DNA of 64,000 nucleotides from Rosistilla carotiformis (GTDB taxonomy: Bacteria; Planctomycetota; Planctomycetia; Pirellulales; Pirellulaceae): assembly GCF_007753095.1 (NCBI RefSeq), contig NZ_CP036348.1, forward strand, positions 4,216,001 through 4,280,000. Direction: 5' to 3'. The translations under genes and the position numbers were made by a program. Within the stretch, counting starts at the first letter, position 1, and the number at the start of each line of letters is the position of its first letter. The notes under the pieces were generated by a model. It ran no database searches. It saw nothing but the letters and a program-made list of their open reading frames with translations, and had not been told where the DNA came from. Positions 53,950 through 63,885 of the stretch are shown here, one piece after another.

Positions 53950-56115
53950 CTATTCAGCGCCGGGTACCCACAACTTGCTCCCTTCACCAGGAGTTTGTGG
54001 TGGCGTGGGACTGTCGGGAGTCCAGAGTCCCGATCCACCGGAAGCTGCTGGCGATGGTTCGTTCCCCAAGCCCATCGGTGCCGCTTGCTGTGGTGCATGA
54101 CGCGGCGATCCATCGGGATTGATCACACCCAGTTCCACCAGCAATTGTTGCAACTGGCCCATCACGTTGGCATCGTTGCTGAAGTCGCGGATGATCTCTT
54201 GAACGGTCGTCTGGAAACCTTCGCCGTCTCCAGATTGCACGCGTCGCAAGCATTCGTTCAACAACATCGGGGCGTGCGAAACGCTATTCGCCTTGGCCCA
54301 TGCTTTCGCTTCCGCCAACAGCTCGAGCGCCTTCGATTCGTCGCTTGTCGAATCGATCCACGCGATGTAGGCGTGCGGTTTGATTCGGACTTCGTCTTCG
54401 CCCAAATCGATCGCCAACAAACGCTCGGCGGTGGCGCGAAGGACGGGAGTGCAACGGAAGTTTCGGGCCCGATCCAAGAGGATAAACAACGGTTGTTTCG
54501 AAGCCGATTCAACGTTCACGCGGTACAACGCGTCGACAGGTAGCGTATAGACTTGATCGTCGCTTTCGATATCGATCGGCGGCAATGCAGAAACCTTCAG
54601 CGCGGTCCTCAGTTGATCCAGCACGGCGGGATCATCGTACATCACATCGTACGATTCGATCACGCGGGCGAGGGCTGTGCGTTGCAAGGCGTAAGCGGGA
54701 TCGTCGAGCGTTTCACCAGCCGTCTTGCCGCCAAACAATGGCAACGGGGTCGCCAACACGCGGCCCACGAACTCGCGATTGTTGACAATCGTTTGCAGCT
54801 TCCGCGCTTCGGCCTGCGTTCCACCGACACGCATGATCGGCATATTGACGCTGGCGGCGCTCATCAATGGAATCGTCTCTTCGGAAACTTTTGGTTCCCC
54901 CGAAACGCCACTCAAGCTGGTGAAGAACTTCATCGCTTCGTCCAGCTCGATCCCACACACGCTCAACAGCTCCAACCGCGCGGCGCGATCGGTCTGTTTG
55001 CCGAACAGCAAAGCGTTTGTCAGCACCAACGGTGCCACATCGGGCTCGGGCAGCTTCTCGGTATCGTTCAGCTCGCGGTCCATCAACTGGAACCCCGAAC
55101 GTGGCGGCACCTCATTTTCATCGGTGTTGCCAGCCATTCGAATCACGTCGGCGGGCAATTGCACCACGTGGCTGCTGGCCATCAACTCCTGTTCCAGCAT
55201 CGCCAGGTCTTCGATATCCCAGGTGTAGTTGTTACACGGGGTGCAGATTTCGGGCTGGTCGGGAGCCAACAGCAACGACAACGCCAGGTCGCGTGCCCGT
55301 TGATCGGCATCGATCGTTTCGATATCGCTCAATTTGCGCAAGATGCTCGATTGCCGCTTTGCATCGCCACGCCAAATGGCACAGACCAACAGCCCACGCA
55401 AGACGCCTTCTTCTTGCGGGTTGCTGCGAGCCAGCGATTCAAACTTGGATTCAGCCAACAGGATCTGATTGGCGCGCAACAAGACCGACGCTTCGTCGTA
55501 ACGTTCTCGCACGGCAGGCGCTGTCGGTTTGACTTCCAACGTCGGCACGTCTTTCAGCATGTTGCTGATTTCGCGCGACCGATTGACTTGCTCAACCGCC
55601 ATCATCGCCAGTCGTTCGTTTTCATATCCTTGGGCGGTCAGTGCCAATCCGGCAAAGCAGCGCGACGACAGCAAGTTGCCCGCTTGAGCGAACGACAGCG
55701 ACAACACCGAAGCGACGTCCAACACAAACGTGTCGACGCCGGCGGACGATTCGGCCAACGCTTGCAACAACGAATCGGCAGCCGCTTGCGTTTCACCACG
55801 AACACCCCGGTAGGCGGCTTGTTGGGTGAGTGCCAACGGATTGCTTGGTTGCAAGCGAATAAAGCGCTCCGCGTTTTCGGCCAACGCTTCGTCTTCCTTC
55901 AGTTCCAACAGCAAACGACCACGAATCGCCAGACACCAAGCCGCGTCGGGGTGCTCTTCGAGCACCTGGTTCAAGCGATCCAAGGCGGCGACCATCTGGC
56001 CACCACTCATCATCTTCAGCACCCGTTCCATCTCGTGGATCGAGTCTTTGCATTTACAAAACTTAATCTTCTTGCCACTGCCACATGGGCAAACGCTGTA
56101 TTGGTCGACAGACAT
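53950..56115 (-). CDS. SEC-C metal-binding and TPR-like protein, function unknown
   Basis: 721 residues from ATG 56115. The N-terminus is a zinc-binding SEC-C motif (C9-P-C11-GSGKKIKF-C20-K-C22), as at the end of SecA and in SEC-C domain proteins. Helical tetratricopeptide-like repeats fill about 35-330. The C-terminal half (about 400-690) is helical with no recognised family. The tail is Pro/Gly-rich (PTPPQTPGEGSKLW). No signal peptide, so it is cytoplasmic. SEC-C zinc sites contact SecB or ribosomes in known proteins; a role in protein quality control or export is a guess. A perfect 16-bp palindrome lies 60 bases upstream of its start. Confidence 0.85.
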   Translation of the reverse strand: MSVDQYSVCPCGSGKKIKFCKCKDSIHEMERVLKMMSGGQMVAALDRLNQVLEEHPDAAWCLAIRGRLLLELKEDEALAENAERFIRLQPSNPLALTQQAAYRGVRGETQAAADSLLQALAESSAGVDTFVLDVASVLSLSFAQAGNLLSSRCFAGLALTAQGYENERLAMMAVEQVNRSREISNMLKDVPTLEVKPTAPAVRERYDEASVLLRANQILLAESKFESLARSNPQEEGVLRGLLVCAIWRGDAKRQSSILRKLSDIETIDADQRARDLALSLLLAPDQPEICTPCNNYTWDIEDLAMLEQELMASSHVVQLPADVIRMAGNTDENEVPPRSGFQLMDRELNDTEKLPEPDVAPLVLTNALLFGKQTDRAARLELLSVCGIELDEAMKFFTSLSGVSGEPKVSEETIPLMSAASVNMPIMRVGGTQAEARKLQTIVNNREFVGRVLATPLPLFGGKTAGETLDDPAYALQRTALARVIESYDVMYDDPAVLDQLRTALKVSALPPIDIESDDQVYTLPVDALYRVNVESASKQPLFILLDRARNFRCTPVLRATAERLLAIDLGEDEVRIKPHAYIAWIDSTSDESKALELLAEAKAWAKANSVSHAPMLLNECLRRVQSGDGEGFQTTVQEIIRDFSNDANVMGQLQQLLVELGVINPDGSPRHAPQQAAPMGLGNEPSPAASGGSGLWTPDSPTPPQTPGEGSKLWVPGAE

Positions 56116-56539
56116 GGGCGTGGAAGCCTCCGGTGCTGATGTACGGCTTGGCCGAAAGCCAAAGCGGGGTTGGGCCAGGTTCGAACCTGGGAATTGAATG
56201 ATTGGGGGCGGCCGATCCGTCGCGTCCTTTCGCAGGACGACAGCGGACAAGCCTGAGGGCAATATGTTAACAAAGTTCACTCGGCCTGACGACGGGAGAG
56301 TCTACCGCCGTCGGGAGGTTCCAAAATCGCGAGCACTTCCGCCAACAAAGCATCCGCGGCGTCCGGCGGCGGATACGAATCGGCCGCTGGCAAAGGCGGT
56401 CAGCCAAGCCCCCCACCGGTCTGACTATGTTTCGAAAATCTCGCCCGTCGCCCGAAAGGCAAGCTGCCCGAAGCGCATACGAAGCGATATAACGATGGCA
56501 TCACTTTGCATCCGCAATCCGTCATCAAGGAGAGCCAGC
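56116..56539. other. Divergent gap between SEC-C and azoreductase genes
   Basis: Contains the palindrome at 56175-56190 and the AAGGAGAG ribosome site (56527-56534) of the azoreductase. The frame open through most of it on the plus strand (from 56198) lacks an initiation site and family similarity before 56540. Confidence 0.5.
56175..56190. promoter_or_regulatory. Perfect 16-bp palindrome upstream of the SEC-C gene
   Basis: CCAGGTTCGAACCTGG is its own reverse complement. It lies 60 bases before the SEC-C start, a place for an operator. It resembles a tRNA T-arm by eye but does not fit the 5-bp stem and 7-base loop rule. Confidence 0.4.
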
Positions 56540-57166
56540 GTGTCCAAACTGCTTTATATCGAATCGTCACCGCGCAAGTCGCGTTCGAAATCGATCAACG
56601 TCGCCCAGGCGTTTATCGAACAATATCAAGCAAGCCATCCTGGCGACGAAGTGGTGACGATCGATCTCTGGCAGAAATCGCTGCCCGAATTCGATGGCTA
56701 CACCATCGACGCGAAATACCAAGTGCTGAATGGCCAGGGTCACGATGCCGAACAAGCCACCGCCTGGAAGACCGTTGTCGATGTGATTGACGAATTCAAG
56801 GCGGCCGATAAGTATGTGTTCAGCCTTCCGATGTGGAACTTTGGCATCCCGTACAAGCTGAAGCATTACATCGACGTGATCGCGCAACCCGGCCAAACCT
56901 TCAGCTATTCACCCGATACCGGATACACCGGCTTGGTGACCGGCAAACCGGTCGCCGTCGTTTACGCGCGCGGCGGTTCCTACGGCAGCGATCAAACTAA
57001 AGGCTTGGATTTTCAAACCTCCTACATGGAACTGTTGCTAGGCTTTATCGGCTTCACCGACATCCATTCGGTGATCGTCGAACCGACCCTTGCGTCGCCC
57101 GAAGACGTCGCCGAAAGCGAAGCCGCGGCAATTCAACAGGCCCAACAATTGGCAACCAAGTTTTAG
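56540..57166 (+). CDS. FMN-dependent NADH-azoreductase
   Basis: 208 residues from GTG 56540, with AAGGAGAG five bases ahead. The flavodoxin-like fold shows KLLYIESSPRKSRSKS (phosphate-binding loop for FMN) and the PMWNFGIPYKLKHYID block of AzoR. These dimeric enzymes reduce quinones and azo dyes with NADH through FMN, protecting against electrophile stress. All core motifs are present and the length is typical. The next gene lies in the same frame after the stop. It is divergent from the SEC-C gene. Confidence 0.94.
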   Translation: MSKLLYIESSPRKSRSKSINVAQAFIEQYQASHPGDEVVTIDLWQKSLPEFDGYTIDAKYQVLNGQGHDAEQATAWKTVVDVIDEFKAADKYVFSLPMWNFGIPYKLKHYIDVIAQPGQTFSYSPDTGYTGLVTGKPVAVVYARGGSYGSDQTKGLDFQTSYMELLLGFIGFTDIHSVIVEPTLASPEDVAESEAAAIQQAQQLATKF

Positions 57167-57253
57167 TCGCACGGTTCGCCGACAACACCCGACGAGGATG
57201 GATCGATTTCGCGTCCTAACAATTCGCCTCACGTTGAAGCGTCCGCCAACGCT

Positions 57254-58102
57254 TTGCTTGGGCTTGGCCAGGCGGTGCAGTGCGCCTGCACCTTGGAGGC
57301 AACAGCGCCGAAGGCGGGGAATGTCTATCCAGGGCAGGAGTTCGACGATTTGGGCGTCACCGATTTCTTAGCCGCCGCGTCGGTCTGCGGCACCACGTTG
57401 GATCGCGCGGCCGAGCACAGCATCGGCGAATTGATACTGCAATGCGTTCAGCAAAGCCGCGCCGTGACCCGTTCCAACGCCAACTTGGGAATCGTGTTAT
57501 TGATGGCGCCGTTAGCCAAAGCAGCTGCCGCCATCGAACCGGTTCGCGACGCGACCGCCCTTCGCTGCCAATTGCAGCAACAACTGGAAGCGCTAACGCC
57601 CGAAGATGGCCGCTTGGTTTTCGAAGCGATCCGCATCGCCGCCGCCGGAGGATTGGGAGACGCGAATTCACAGGACGTACGCACGACACAAAAGAATGTC
57701 GACCTGATGGAAGCGATGCGAACCGGCCAGGACCGCGACAAGATTGCCGAACAATACAGCACGGGATTTCAGTTCTTGTTCGAAACCGTCGTCCCTTGTT
57801 TGCGGAACGCCATCGAAGACGAAGGGGATCGTTTACGAGGCATCACGCGCGGCCAGATCGAGCTGTTGGCTGGCCACGTCGACACGCTGATCCAGCGAAA
57901 ATGTGGCGCGGCCACCGCAAAAGAAGCGATGCGGCGGGCGAGGACGGTCAACGAAGCCCACGGCTGGCGAGCCGAATCGCCAGACTGGATCGAATTCAAC
58001 CAATGGCTTCGCAGCGATGGAAACCGACGCAATCCAGGTACCACGGCCGACCTGATCGCCGCCGGGCTGTTCGTGCTGATCTACAGCGGCATTTCGAAAT
58101 AG
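57254..58102 (+). CDS. CitG-like triphosphoribosyl-dephospho-CoA synthase family protein
   Basis: About 282 residues. PKAGNVYPGQEFDDLGVTDFLAAA (about 19-42) matches the K.GNV.P motif of the CitG/MdcB family, and NANLGIVLLMAPLAKA (about 74-89) the second conserved block. Family members make the triphosphoribosyl-dephospho-CoA precursor of citrate or malonate lyase; archaeal and planctomycete homologues without lyase genes may act in methanopterin-type cofactor synthesis (recollection, uncertain). No lyase genes are in view. There is no ATG. The frame is open back to the azoreductase stop at 57166, and TTG 57254, without a ribosome site, is the best start. Confidence 0.8.
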   Translation: MLGLGQAVQCACTLEATAPKAGNVYPGQEFDDLGVTDFLAAASVCGTTLDRAAEHSIGELILQCVQQSRAVTRSNANLGIVLLMAPLAKAAAAIEPVRDATALRCQLQQQLEALTPEDGRLVFEAIRIAAAGGLGDANSQDVRTTQKNVDLMEAMRTGQDRDKIAEQYSTGFQFLFETVVPCLRNAIEDEGDRLRGITRGQIELLAGHVDTLIQRKCGAATAKEAMRRARTVNEAHGWRAESPDWIEFNQWLRSDGNRRNPGTTADLIAAGLFVLIYSGISK

Positions 58103-58219
58103 CTAATGTGCAGGAACGTTCCGGAAAGGCCCCGCCAACCGATAGCCCGTTCACCGTGAAGGCTGCTTCCAACAACCTTCACGGAAAAATGGACCCTAAA
58201 CGTCCGACGCCGATGGCGA

Positions 58220-61200
58220 CTAAGCCTTGCGGGCCCGTAGGTCTTTGATCGCCTGTTCGACAGCGGTTCGCTGCTGCTTCAGTTCGCCCAAGCTTTGGCG
58301 TTCCTTCTGCACGACTTCCGCCGGCGCCCGATCGACAAAACTCTCGTTGGCCAACTTGTTCTGCTTGCCCGAGATCTGTTTGACCAGGTTCTCCAAAAGC
58401 TTGCCGTTGCGTTCCAGCTCCGCATCGACGTCGATGAACTTCTCCAAATCGACGAAGAGATCGATATCGATCTGCGGCAACGCGACGTGTGCCGAAGTCG
58501 TTGGCGCGGTCACGTCGGGACCAAACGCTGTCGCTTCGGCATGCGCCAGCGCGGTGAAGTAGGCAGTCATCGGTTCCAGCAATTCAGCGGTCGCCGGCGT
58601 GCAGCGGATCGCAAACGGAACCGTATCCCGCGTGATTCCCTGGCGGCTGCGAATCTCGCGAATCGCGCCCAAAGCCGCCTGGAAGGTGGCGAAACGTTCT
58701 TCGATCACGGTGTCGATGTGCGACGCGTCGGCCACTGGCCACTGCGTCAACATCAACCATTGGTCAGCCGGCTTAGGATCGGCGAGACCACGGGTCGGCG
58801 CGATCTGCCCCAGGTGTTGCCAGATCGATTCGGTCACGAATGGCATGATCGGATGCAGCAACCGCAACAAGGTGTCCAAGGTGTGGGCAAGCACTTGCTT
58901 GGTCGGGCCCGCTTGCGCCGGATCGCTCAACCGTGGCTTGGCCATTTCAACATAAAAGCTGCAGAATTCGTCCCAGGCAAAATCATACAACGCCCGCGCC
59001 GCGTCGGCGTAGCGGTAGCTGTCGAACGCCTCGGTCACCTGGCCCGTAACGGTCGCCAGGCGGCTGAGAATCCAACGGTCTTCGGTCTCCAACGACTGCA
59101 CGTCCAACGGCGTCGTCGGCGTCTCTTCCAGGTTCAACATCGCAAACCGGGCCGCGTTCCACAGCTTGTTTGTGAAGTTCCGCGCTTGTTCAAATCGCTC
59201 GCTGACGACCGCCGCTTTGGGAAGCGCGGTGTCCGCTTCGGATTCCGCCCACTGCGTCGAGAACTCTTCGTTGCAGTGCTTGCACGCGATCCGTGGCATC
59301 TGCCGATTCTTCTTCGTCTGGTCGATCAGCTTCTCGCAGTGCGGGCATTCGAACTGAACCGGCATCCGCACGTCCTGCGTTTCGGCGGCGATCCAAGCCA
59401 GGCCAAACCGCAGCGAATCGGGACCAAATTTATCGATCACGTCGTTGGGGTCGACCCCGTTGCCCTTCGATTTGGACATCGTTTCGCCGTTGCCATCCAT
59501 GATTTTCGGATGGATGAAGACTTCGCGGAACGGCACTTCGCCAACGTTATTCAGTCCCATCAGAACCATCCGGGCCACCCACAGTGTGATGATGTCGCGG
59601 CTGGTGATCAGAGTGCTGGTCGGATAGAAGTACTTCAACTCTTCGGTTTGTTCGGGCCAACCGAGCGTCGAATGCGGCCACAGGGCACTGCTGAACCAAG
59701 TATCCAATACGTCGGGGTCTTGAACCAGCCCCAGTGCTTCCACCTGTTGTTCCAGTGCGGCGTCTTCGGCTTGGATGCACGCGTGGACCGAATGGTCTTC
59801 CGCGGTTTGATGGACCAGCTTTCCATCGCTGGCCGTCGCGATGGCGTTCAGTTTCTCGGACAGCGCTGCCGCGTCGGATGCCGATGCGCAAACCGACGAC
59901 CAGATCGGAATCCGATGGCCCCACCAGAGTTGCCGACTGACAGGCCAGTCCCGTTTTTCACCCAACCAATCGAGATAGCCCTTGCGGTATCGCGGCGGGA
60001 AGATCTGGACGCGTTCATCCGAGACGGCGTCCATCGCCGATTGCGCCAACGTGTCCATCTTCACGAACCATTGATCGGCGAGATAGGGTTCGATCGCTGT
60101 CTTGCTGCGATCGCTCAGGCCCATCTCGATCTCGCGGTCTTCGATCTTCACCATCAACCCCGCCTCTTCCAAATCGGAGACGATTTTGGTGCGTGCTTGC
60201 TTGATCGAAAGCCCTTCGTACGGCCCGGCTTCGGCATTCATCGTGCCATCGGGATTCAGGATGTTGATCATCGGCAACTCTTGCCGTTGGCCCACTTCGT
60301 AATCGTTCGGGTCGTGCGCGGGGGTGATCTTCACGCACCCGCTGCCCAGTTCGGGCTTAGCCCAAACGTCGGCAACCAACGGGATTTCGCGTCCCAACAG
60401 CGGCAAGCGCAGCTTACGGCCGGCCAGCGCCATGTCGCGCAATTGGATCAACAACGGCAGATGCGATTTGCGACGTTTGTCGAGCGTTTTTAATTGCGTT
60501 TCGATTTCTGGGCGTTCTTTTTCACTCGCGGCCTCCAGCTTCTGCCGCAGCTCCGCTTCAACCTTGTCCAATTGATGTTCGGGATCGGGATGGACCGCGA
60601 CCGCCGTATCTCCCAGCATCGTCTCGGGACGTGTCGTGGCGATCGTGACCGTTGTCGGTTCGCCCGGTTGCGGGTCGATGACCGGGTATTGGTAATGCCA
60701 GAAATGTCCTTGCTTGGTTTCGTGGAAGACTTCGTCGTCGCTGACGGCTGTCTGCAGGAAGGTGTCCCAGTTGACCAGTTTCTTGCCACGATAGATGAAC
60801 TGTTTTCCAAACAGATCGAAGAACGTGGCTCGCACCGCCGCGGCGCAGGTTTCGTCCAGTGTGAAGCGAGTGCGTCGCCAATCACAACTGCAGCCCATGC
60901 GTTTCAGCTGGCCCAAAATCCGCGTTTCATATTGGTCTTTCCACTTCCAAATCCTTTCGACCAAGGCCTCGCGCCCCAGATCGTGACGGGTTTTGTCCTC
61001 CAGTTCTTTCAACCGCCGCTCGACGACCGCTTGCGTCGCGATACCCGCATGATCGGTCCCTGGCATCCAGAGCGCCGCGTAGCCTTGCATCCGACGCATC
61101 CGAACCAACACATCCTGCAAGGTGTTGTTCAACCCGTGCCCCAAGTGCAACGCACCGGTCACGTTGGGAGGGGGAATCACGATCGCAAACGGTTTCTTGT

Positions 61201-61303
61201 TCGGATCGGGATCGGCGTTGAAGCAGCCGGCTTGTTGCCACGCGTCGTAAATCGTTTGACAAGCTTCGGTGTGGTCAAAACGGTTTGGCAGCTCGTGCGT
61301 CAT
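58220..61303 (-). CDS. valS: Valyl-tRNA synthetase with an internal zinc-ribbon insert
   Basis: 1,027 residues from ATG 61303. PPPNVTGALHLGHGLN carries the HIGH-type motif, GTDHAGIATQ the substrate site and MSKSKGN the KMSKS motif. The editing domain lies between. Between the KMSKS region and the anticodon-binding domain there is an insert of roughly 60 residues with C653-x2-C656 and C674-x2-C677, a zinc-ribbon pattern absent from E. coli ValS. The C-terminus is a coiled coil (ELERNGKLLENLVKQISGKQNKL...). It charges tRNA-Val. It lies 79 bases after cimA on the same strand, so it may share the cimA attenuator. Confidence 0.97.
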   Translation of the reverse strand: MTHELPNRFDHTEACQTIYDAWQQAGCFNADPDPNKKPFAIVIPPPNVTGALHLGHGLNNTLQDVLVRMRRMQGYAALWMPGTDHAGIATQAVVERRLKELEDKTRHDLGREALVERIWKWKDQYETRILGQLKRMGCSCDWRRTRFTLDETCAAAVRATFFDLFGKQFIYRGKKLVNWDTFLQTAVSDDEVFHETKQGHFWHYQYPVIDPQPGEPTTVTIATTRPETMLGDTAVAVHPDPEHQLDKVEAELRQKLEAASEKERPEIETQLKTLDKRRKSHLPLLIQLRDMALAGRKLRLPLLGREIPLVADVWAKPELGSGCVKITPAHDPNDYEVGQRQELPMINILNPDGTMNAEAGPYEGLSIKQARTKIVSDLEEAGLMVKIEDREIEMGLSDRSKTAIEPYLADQWFVKMDTLAQSAMDAVSDERVQIFPPRYRKGYLDWLGEKRDWPVSRQLWWGHRIPIWSSVCASASDAAALSEKLNAIATASDGKLVHQTAEDHSVHACIQAEDAALEQQVEALGLVQDPDVLDTWFSSALWPHSTLGWPEQTEELKYFYPTSTLITSRDIITLWVARMVLMGLNNVGEVPFREVFIHPKIMDGNGETMSKSKGNGVDPNDVIDKFGPDSLRFGLAWIAAETQDVRMPVQFECPHCEKLIDQTKKNRQMPRIACKHCNEEFSTQWAESEADTALPKAAVVSERFEQARNFTNKLWNAARFAMLNLEETPTTPLDVQSLETEDRWILSRLATVTGQVTEAFDSYRYADAARALYDFAWDEFCSFYVEMAKPRLSDPAQAGPTKQVLAHTLDTLLRLLHPIMPFVTESIWQHLGQIAPTRGLADPKPADQWLMLTQWPVADASHIDTVIEERFATFQAALGAIREIRSRQGITRDTVPFAIRCTPATAELLEPMTAYFTALAHAEATAFGPDVTAPTTSAHVALPQIDIDLFVDLEKFIDVDAELERNGKLLENLVKQISGKQNKLANESFVDRAPAEVVQKERQSLGELKQQRTAVEQAIKDLRARKA

Positions 61304-61382
61304 TGTTCTGAATGGGGATAGTTGGACTTGGAAATGAAAATTCGGATCAATCAACCGACAGAGTGATTTGCATCGAACGCAG

Positions 61383-62963
<1,581 letters not shown>

Positions 62964-62994
62964 GGAAATCGGGTGGCTGGAAGGTGGTCGGTAG

Positions 62995-63034
62995 ATAACA
63001 AAAAAACCCCAAAGGCCGGAAGCCTTAGGGGTTT
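62995..63034 (-). terminator. Attenuator-type terminator in the cimA leader
   Basis: On the minus strand AAACCCCTAAGGC (63034-63022) pairs with GCCTTTGGGGTTT (63016-63004), 12 of 13 positions with one T-T mismatch, around a TTCCG loop. The run TTTTTTGTTAT follows. It sits 41 bases after the leader-peptide stop and 31 bases before the cimA ATG. The 5' arm piece CTAAGG can also pair with TTTTAG at 63053-63048 using two G-U pairs, a weak alternative fold. Confidence 0.85.
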
Positions 63035-63075
63035 GTTAACGTTTGCACTAAAACACAATCCCACTCGGCTCGGCG

Positions 63076-63135
63076 TCATGTCGACGGAGCGATAATAATG
63101 ACAGCGACGTCAATAATCGAAGTGGTTTGCATCAT
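63076..63135 (-). CDS. cimA leader peptide rich in isoleucine and valine
   Basis: A 19-codon frame, MMQTTSIIDVAVIIIAPST, ending in TGA. Five Ile and two Val codons fall within ten positions (SIIDVAVIIIA), the control-codon pattern of ilv-type leader peptides. The stop lies 41 bases before the terminator stem. No strong ribosome site precedes the two ATGs. Ribosome stalling at Ile or Val codons when charged tRNA is scarce would prevent the terminator and let cimA be read (inference from known ilv attenuation). Confidence 0.8.
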   Translation of the reverse strand: MMQTTSIIDVAVIIIAPST

Positions 63136-63169
63136 AGAGGTGTCTACGGAATCTGAGCCGTGAACCGGA

Positions 63170-63198
63170 AGGTTAGCGTCGATCGCGGCAAGTGTCAA
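63170..63198 (-). promoter_or_regulatory. Promoter of the cimA-valS leader
   Basis: Minus strand: perfect TTGACA (63198-63193), 17-base spacer, TAACCT (63175-63170) as a weak -10. The start is expected near 63163, about 28 bases before the leader-peptide ATG. Confidence 0.6.
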
Positions 63199-63304
63199 TG
63201 GGATCGGCTCCCGCGGACGGCTTCCCCGCCTCGAGAAGAGGCCCGTCGTCCGTGGGCTGGACCATCAAAAGGGAGAAAGCCGCGGAACAAACCGCCCCCA
63301 CGTG

Positions 63305-63619
63305 CTAGCAGCCGCGTTGCACGGTGACGGGAGTGGAAGGGACGTCGTTGAGGCTGCTGATCGGCAGCTGGCTGGTCCGTTGGCCGTCGGTCCCATAGAA
63401 GTAGATCGCCCGGGTTTTCATGTCGCACACCGCGGTCAGTTTGACGCTACGCGGGCCATGCAAGCAGAAGTAGAGGCCGCAAGGGGTGCCTCCTTTGGCG
63501 ATCACCCGTTGGGTGATCGGGAACGCGCCGGGTTCCAGTTGGCCGAGTTCGCTGAGGGTGTTCTGCACCAGGGTGCGGAGGCGGGAAATGTCGATCTGTG
63601 CTATGGGATTCGCAATCAT
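63305..63619 (-). CDS. Small protein of unknown function upstream of cimA
   Basis: 104 residues from ATG 63619. A mixed alpha/beta pattern: a short N-terminal helix (LRTLVQNTLSELGQL), then strands (CGLYFCLHGPRSVKLTAVCDMKTRAIYFYGTDGQR) and a C-terminal cysteine. No signal peptide and no family recognised. It ends 107 bases before the cimA promoter and has an independent promoter, so it is unlikely to be part of the cimA unit. Ordinary codon use supports it as real. Confidence 0.7.
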   Translation of the reverse strand: MIANPIAQIDISRLRTLVQNTLSELGQLEPGAFPITQRVIAKGGTPCGLYFCLHGPRSVKLTAVCDMKTRAIYFYGTDGQRTSQLPISSLNDVPSTPVTVQRGC

Positions 63620-63657
63620 CGTCGCGTTGTCACTCCATTGATGCCGGCATAGTTACG

Positions 63658-63885
63658 ATGGTTCATTTGCCCAGCGATTTGCGGGGTCGGAATCATTCCG
63701 ACCACCGGCTCGGGCAAAGTGTCTATCGTCCCAGGCCGGCAAAAATCTTCGGCTGGCAGATGGCGGAATCGATCGAGAAGCAATTCGCCGCCCCGATCCT
63801 TCGGGTATTACCGGTTGCGCAAAGTGGCGAAGAATTGTTGCACGCCACAGTCCCCTCCAAGGGGGCAAAGCGGGGCCAGATGTAA
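63658..63885 (+). CDS. Possible small protein, divergent from the 63,305 gene
   Basis: A 75-residue frame from ATG 63658 (MVHLPSDLRGRNHSDHR... EKQFAAPILRVLPVAQSGEELLH... AKRGQM). Basic, soluble, no known motif. It is supported only by its length and its position back to back with the neighbouring gene. It could be a chance frame. Confidence 0.3.
   Translation: MVHLPSDLRGRNHSDHRLGQSVYRPRPAKIFGWQMAESIEKQFAAPILRVLPVAQSGEELLHATVPSKGAKRGQM

Larger units (their letters stand above)
62964..63304. other. cimA control region
   Basis: In minus-strand order it holds a TTGACA promoter (63170-63198), a 19-codon leader peptide (63076-63135), a possible antiterminator segment (TTTTAG, 63048-63053) and a terminator (62995-63034). 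Then 31 bases lead to the cimA ATG. Confidence 0.7.

Noticed and set aside
56160-56200. GGTTCGAACC, looking like a tRNA T-loop
   Set aside because: The surrounding bases form a simple palindrome. The 5-bp stem/7-base loop rule fails at position 51-63 and no acceptor or anticodon arm is present.
58295-60493. 732-residue plus-strand frame opposite valS
   Set aside because: It is antisense to a certain gene; long opposite-strand frames are common at this GC content and codon pattern.
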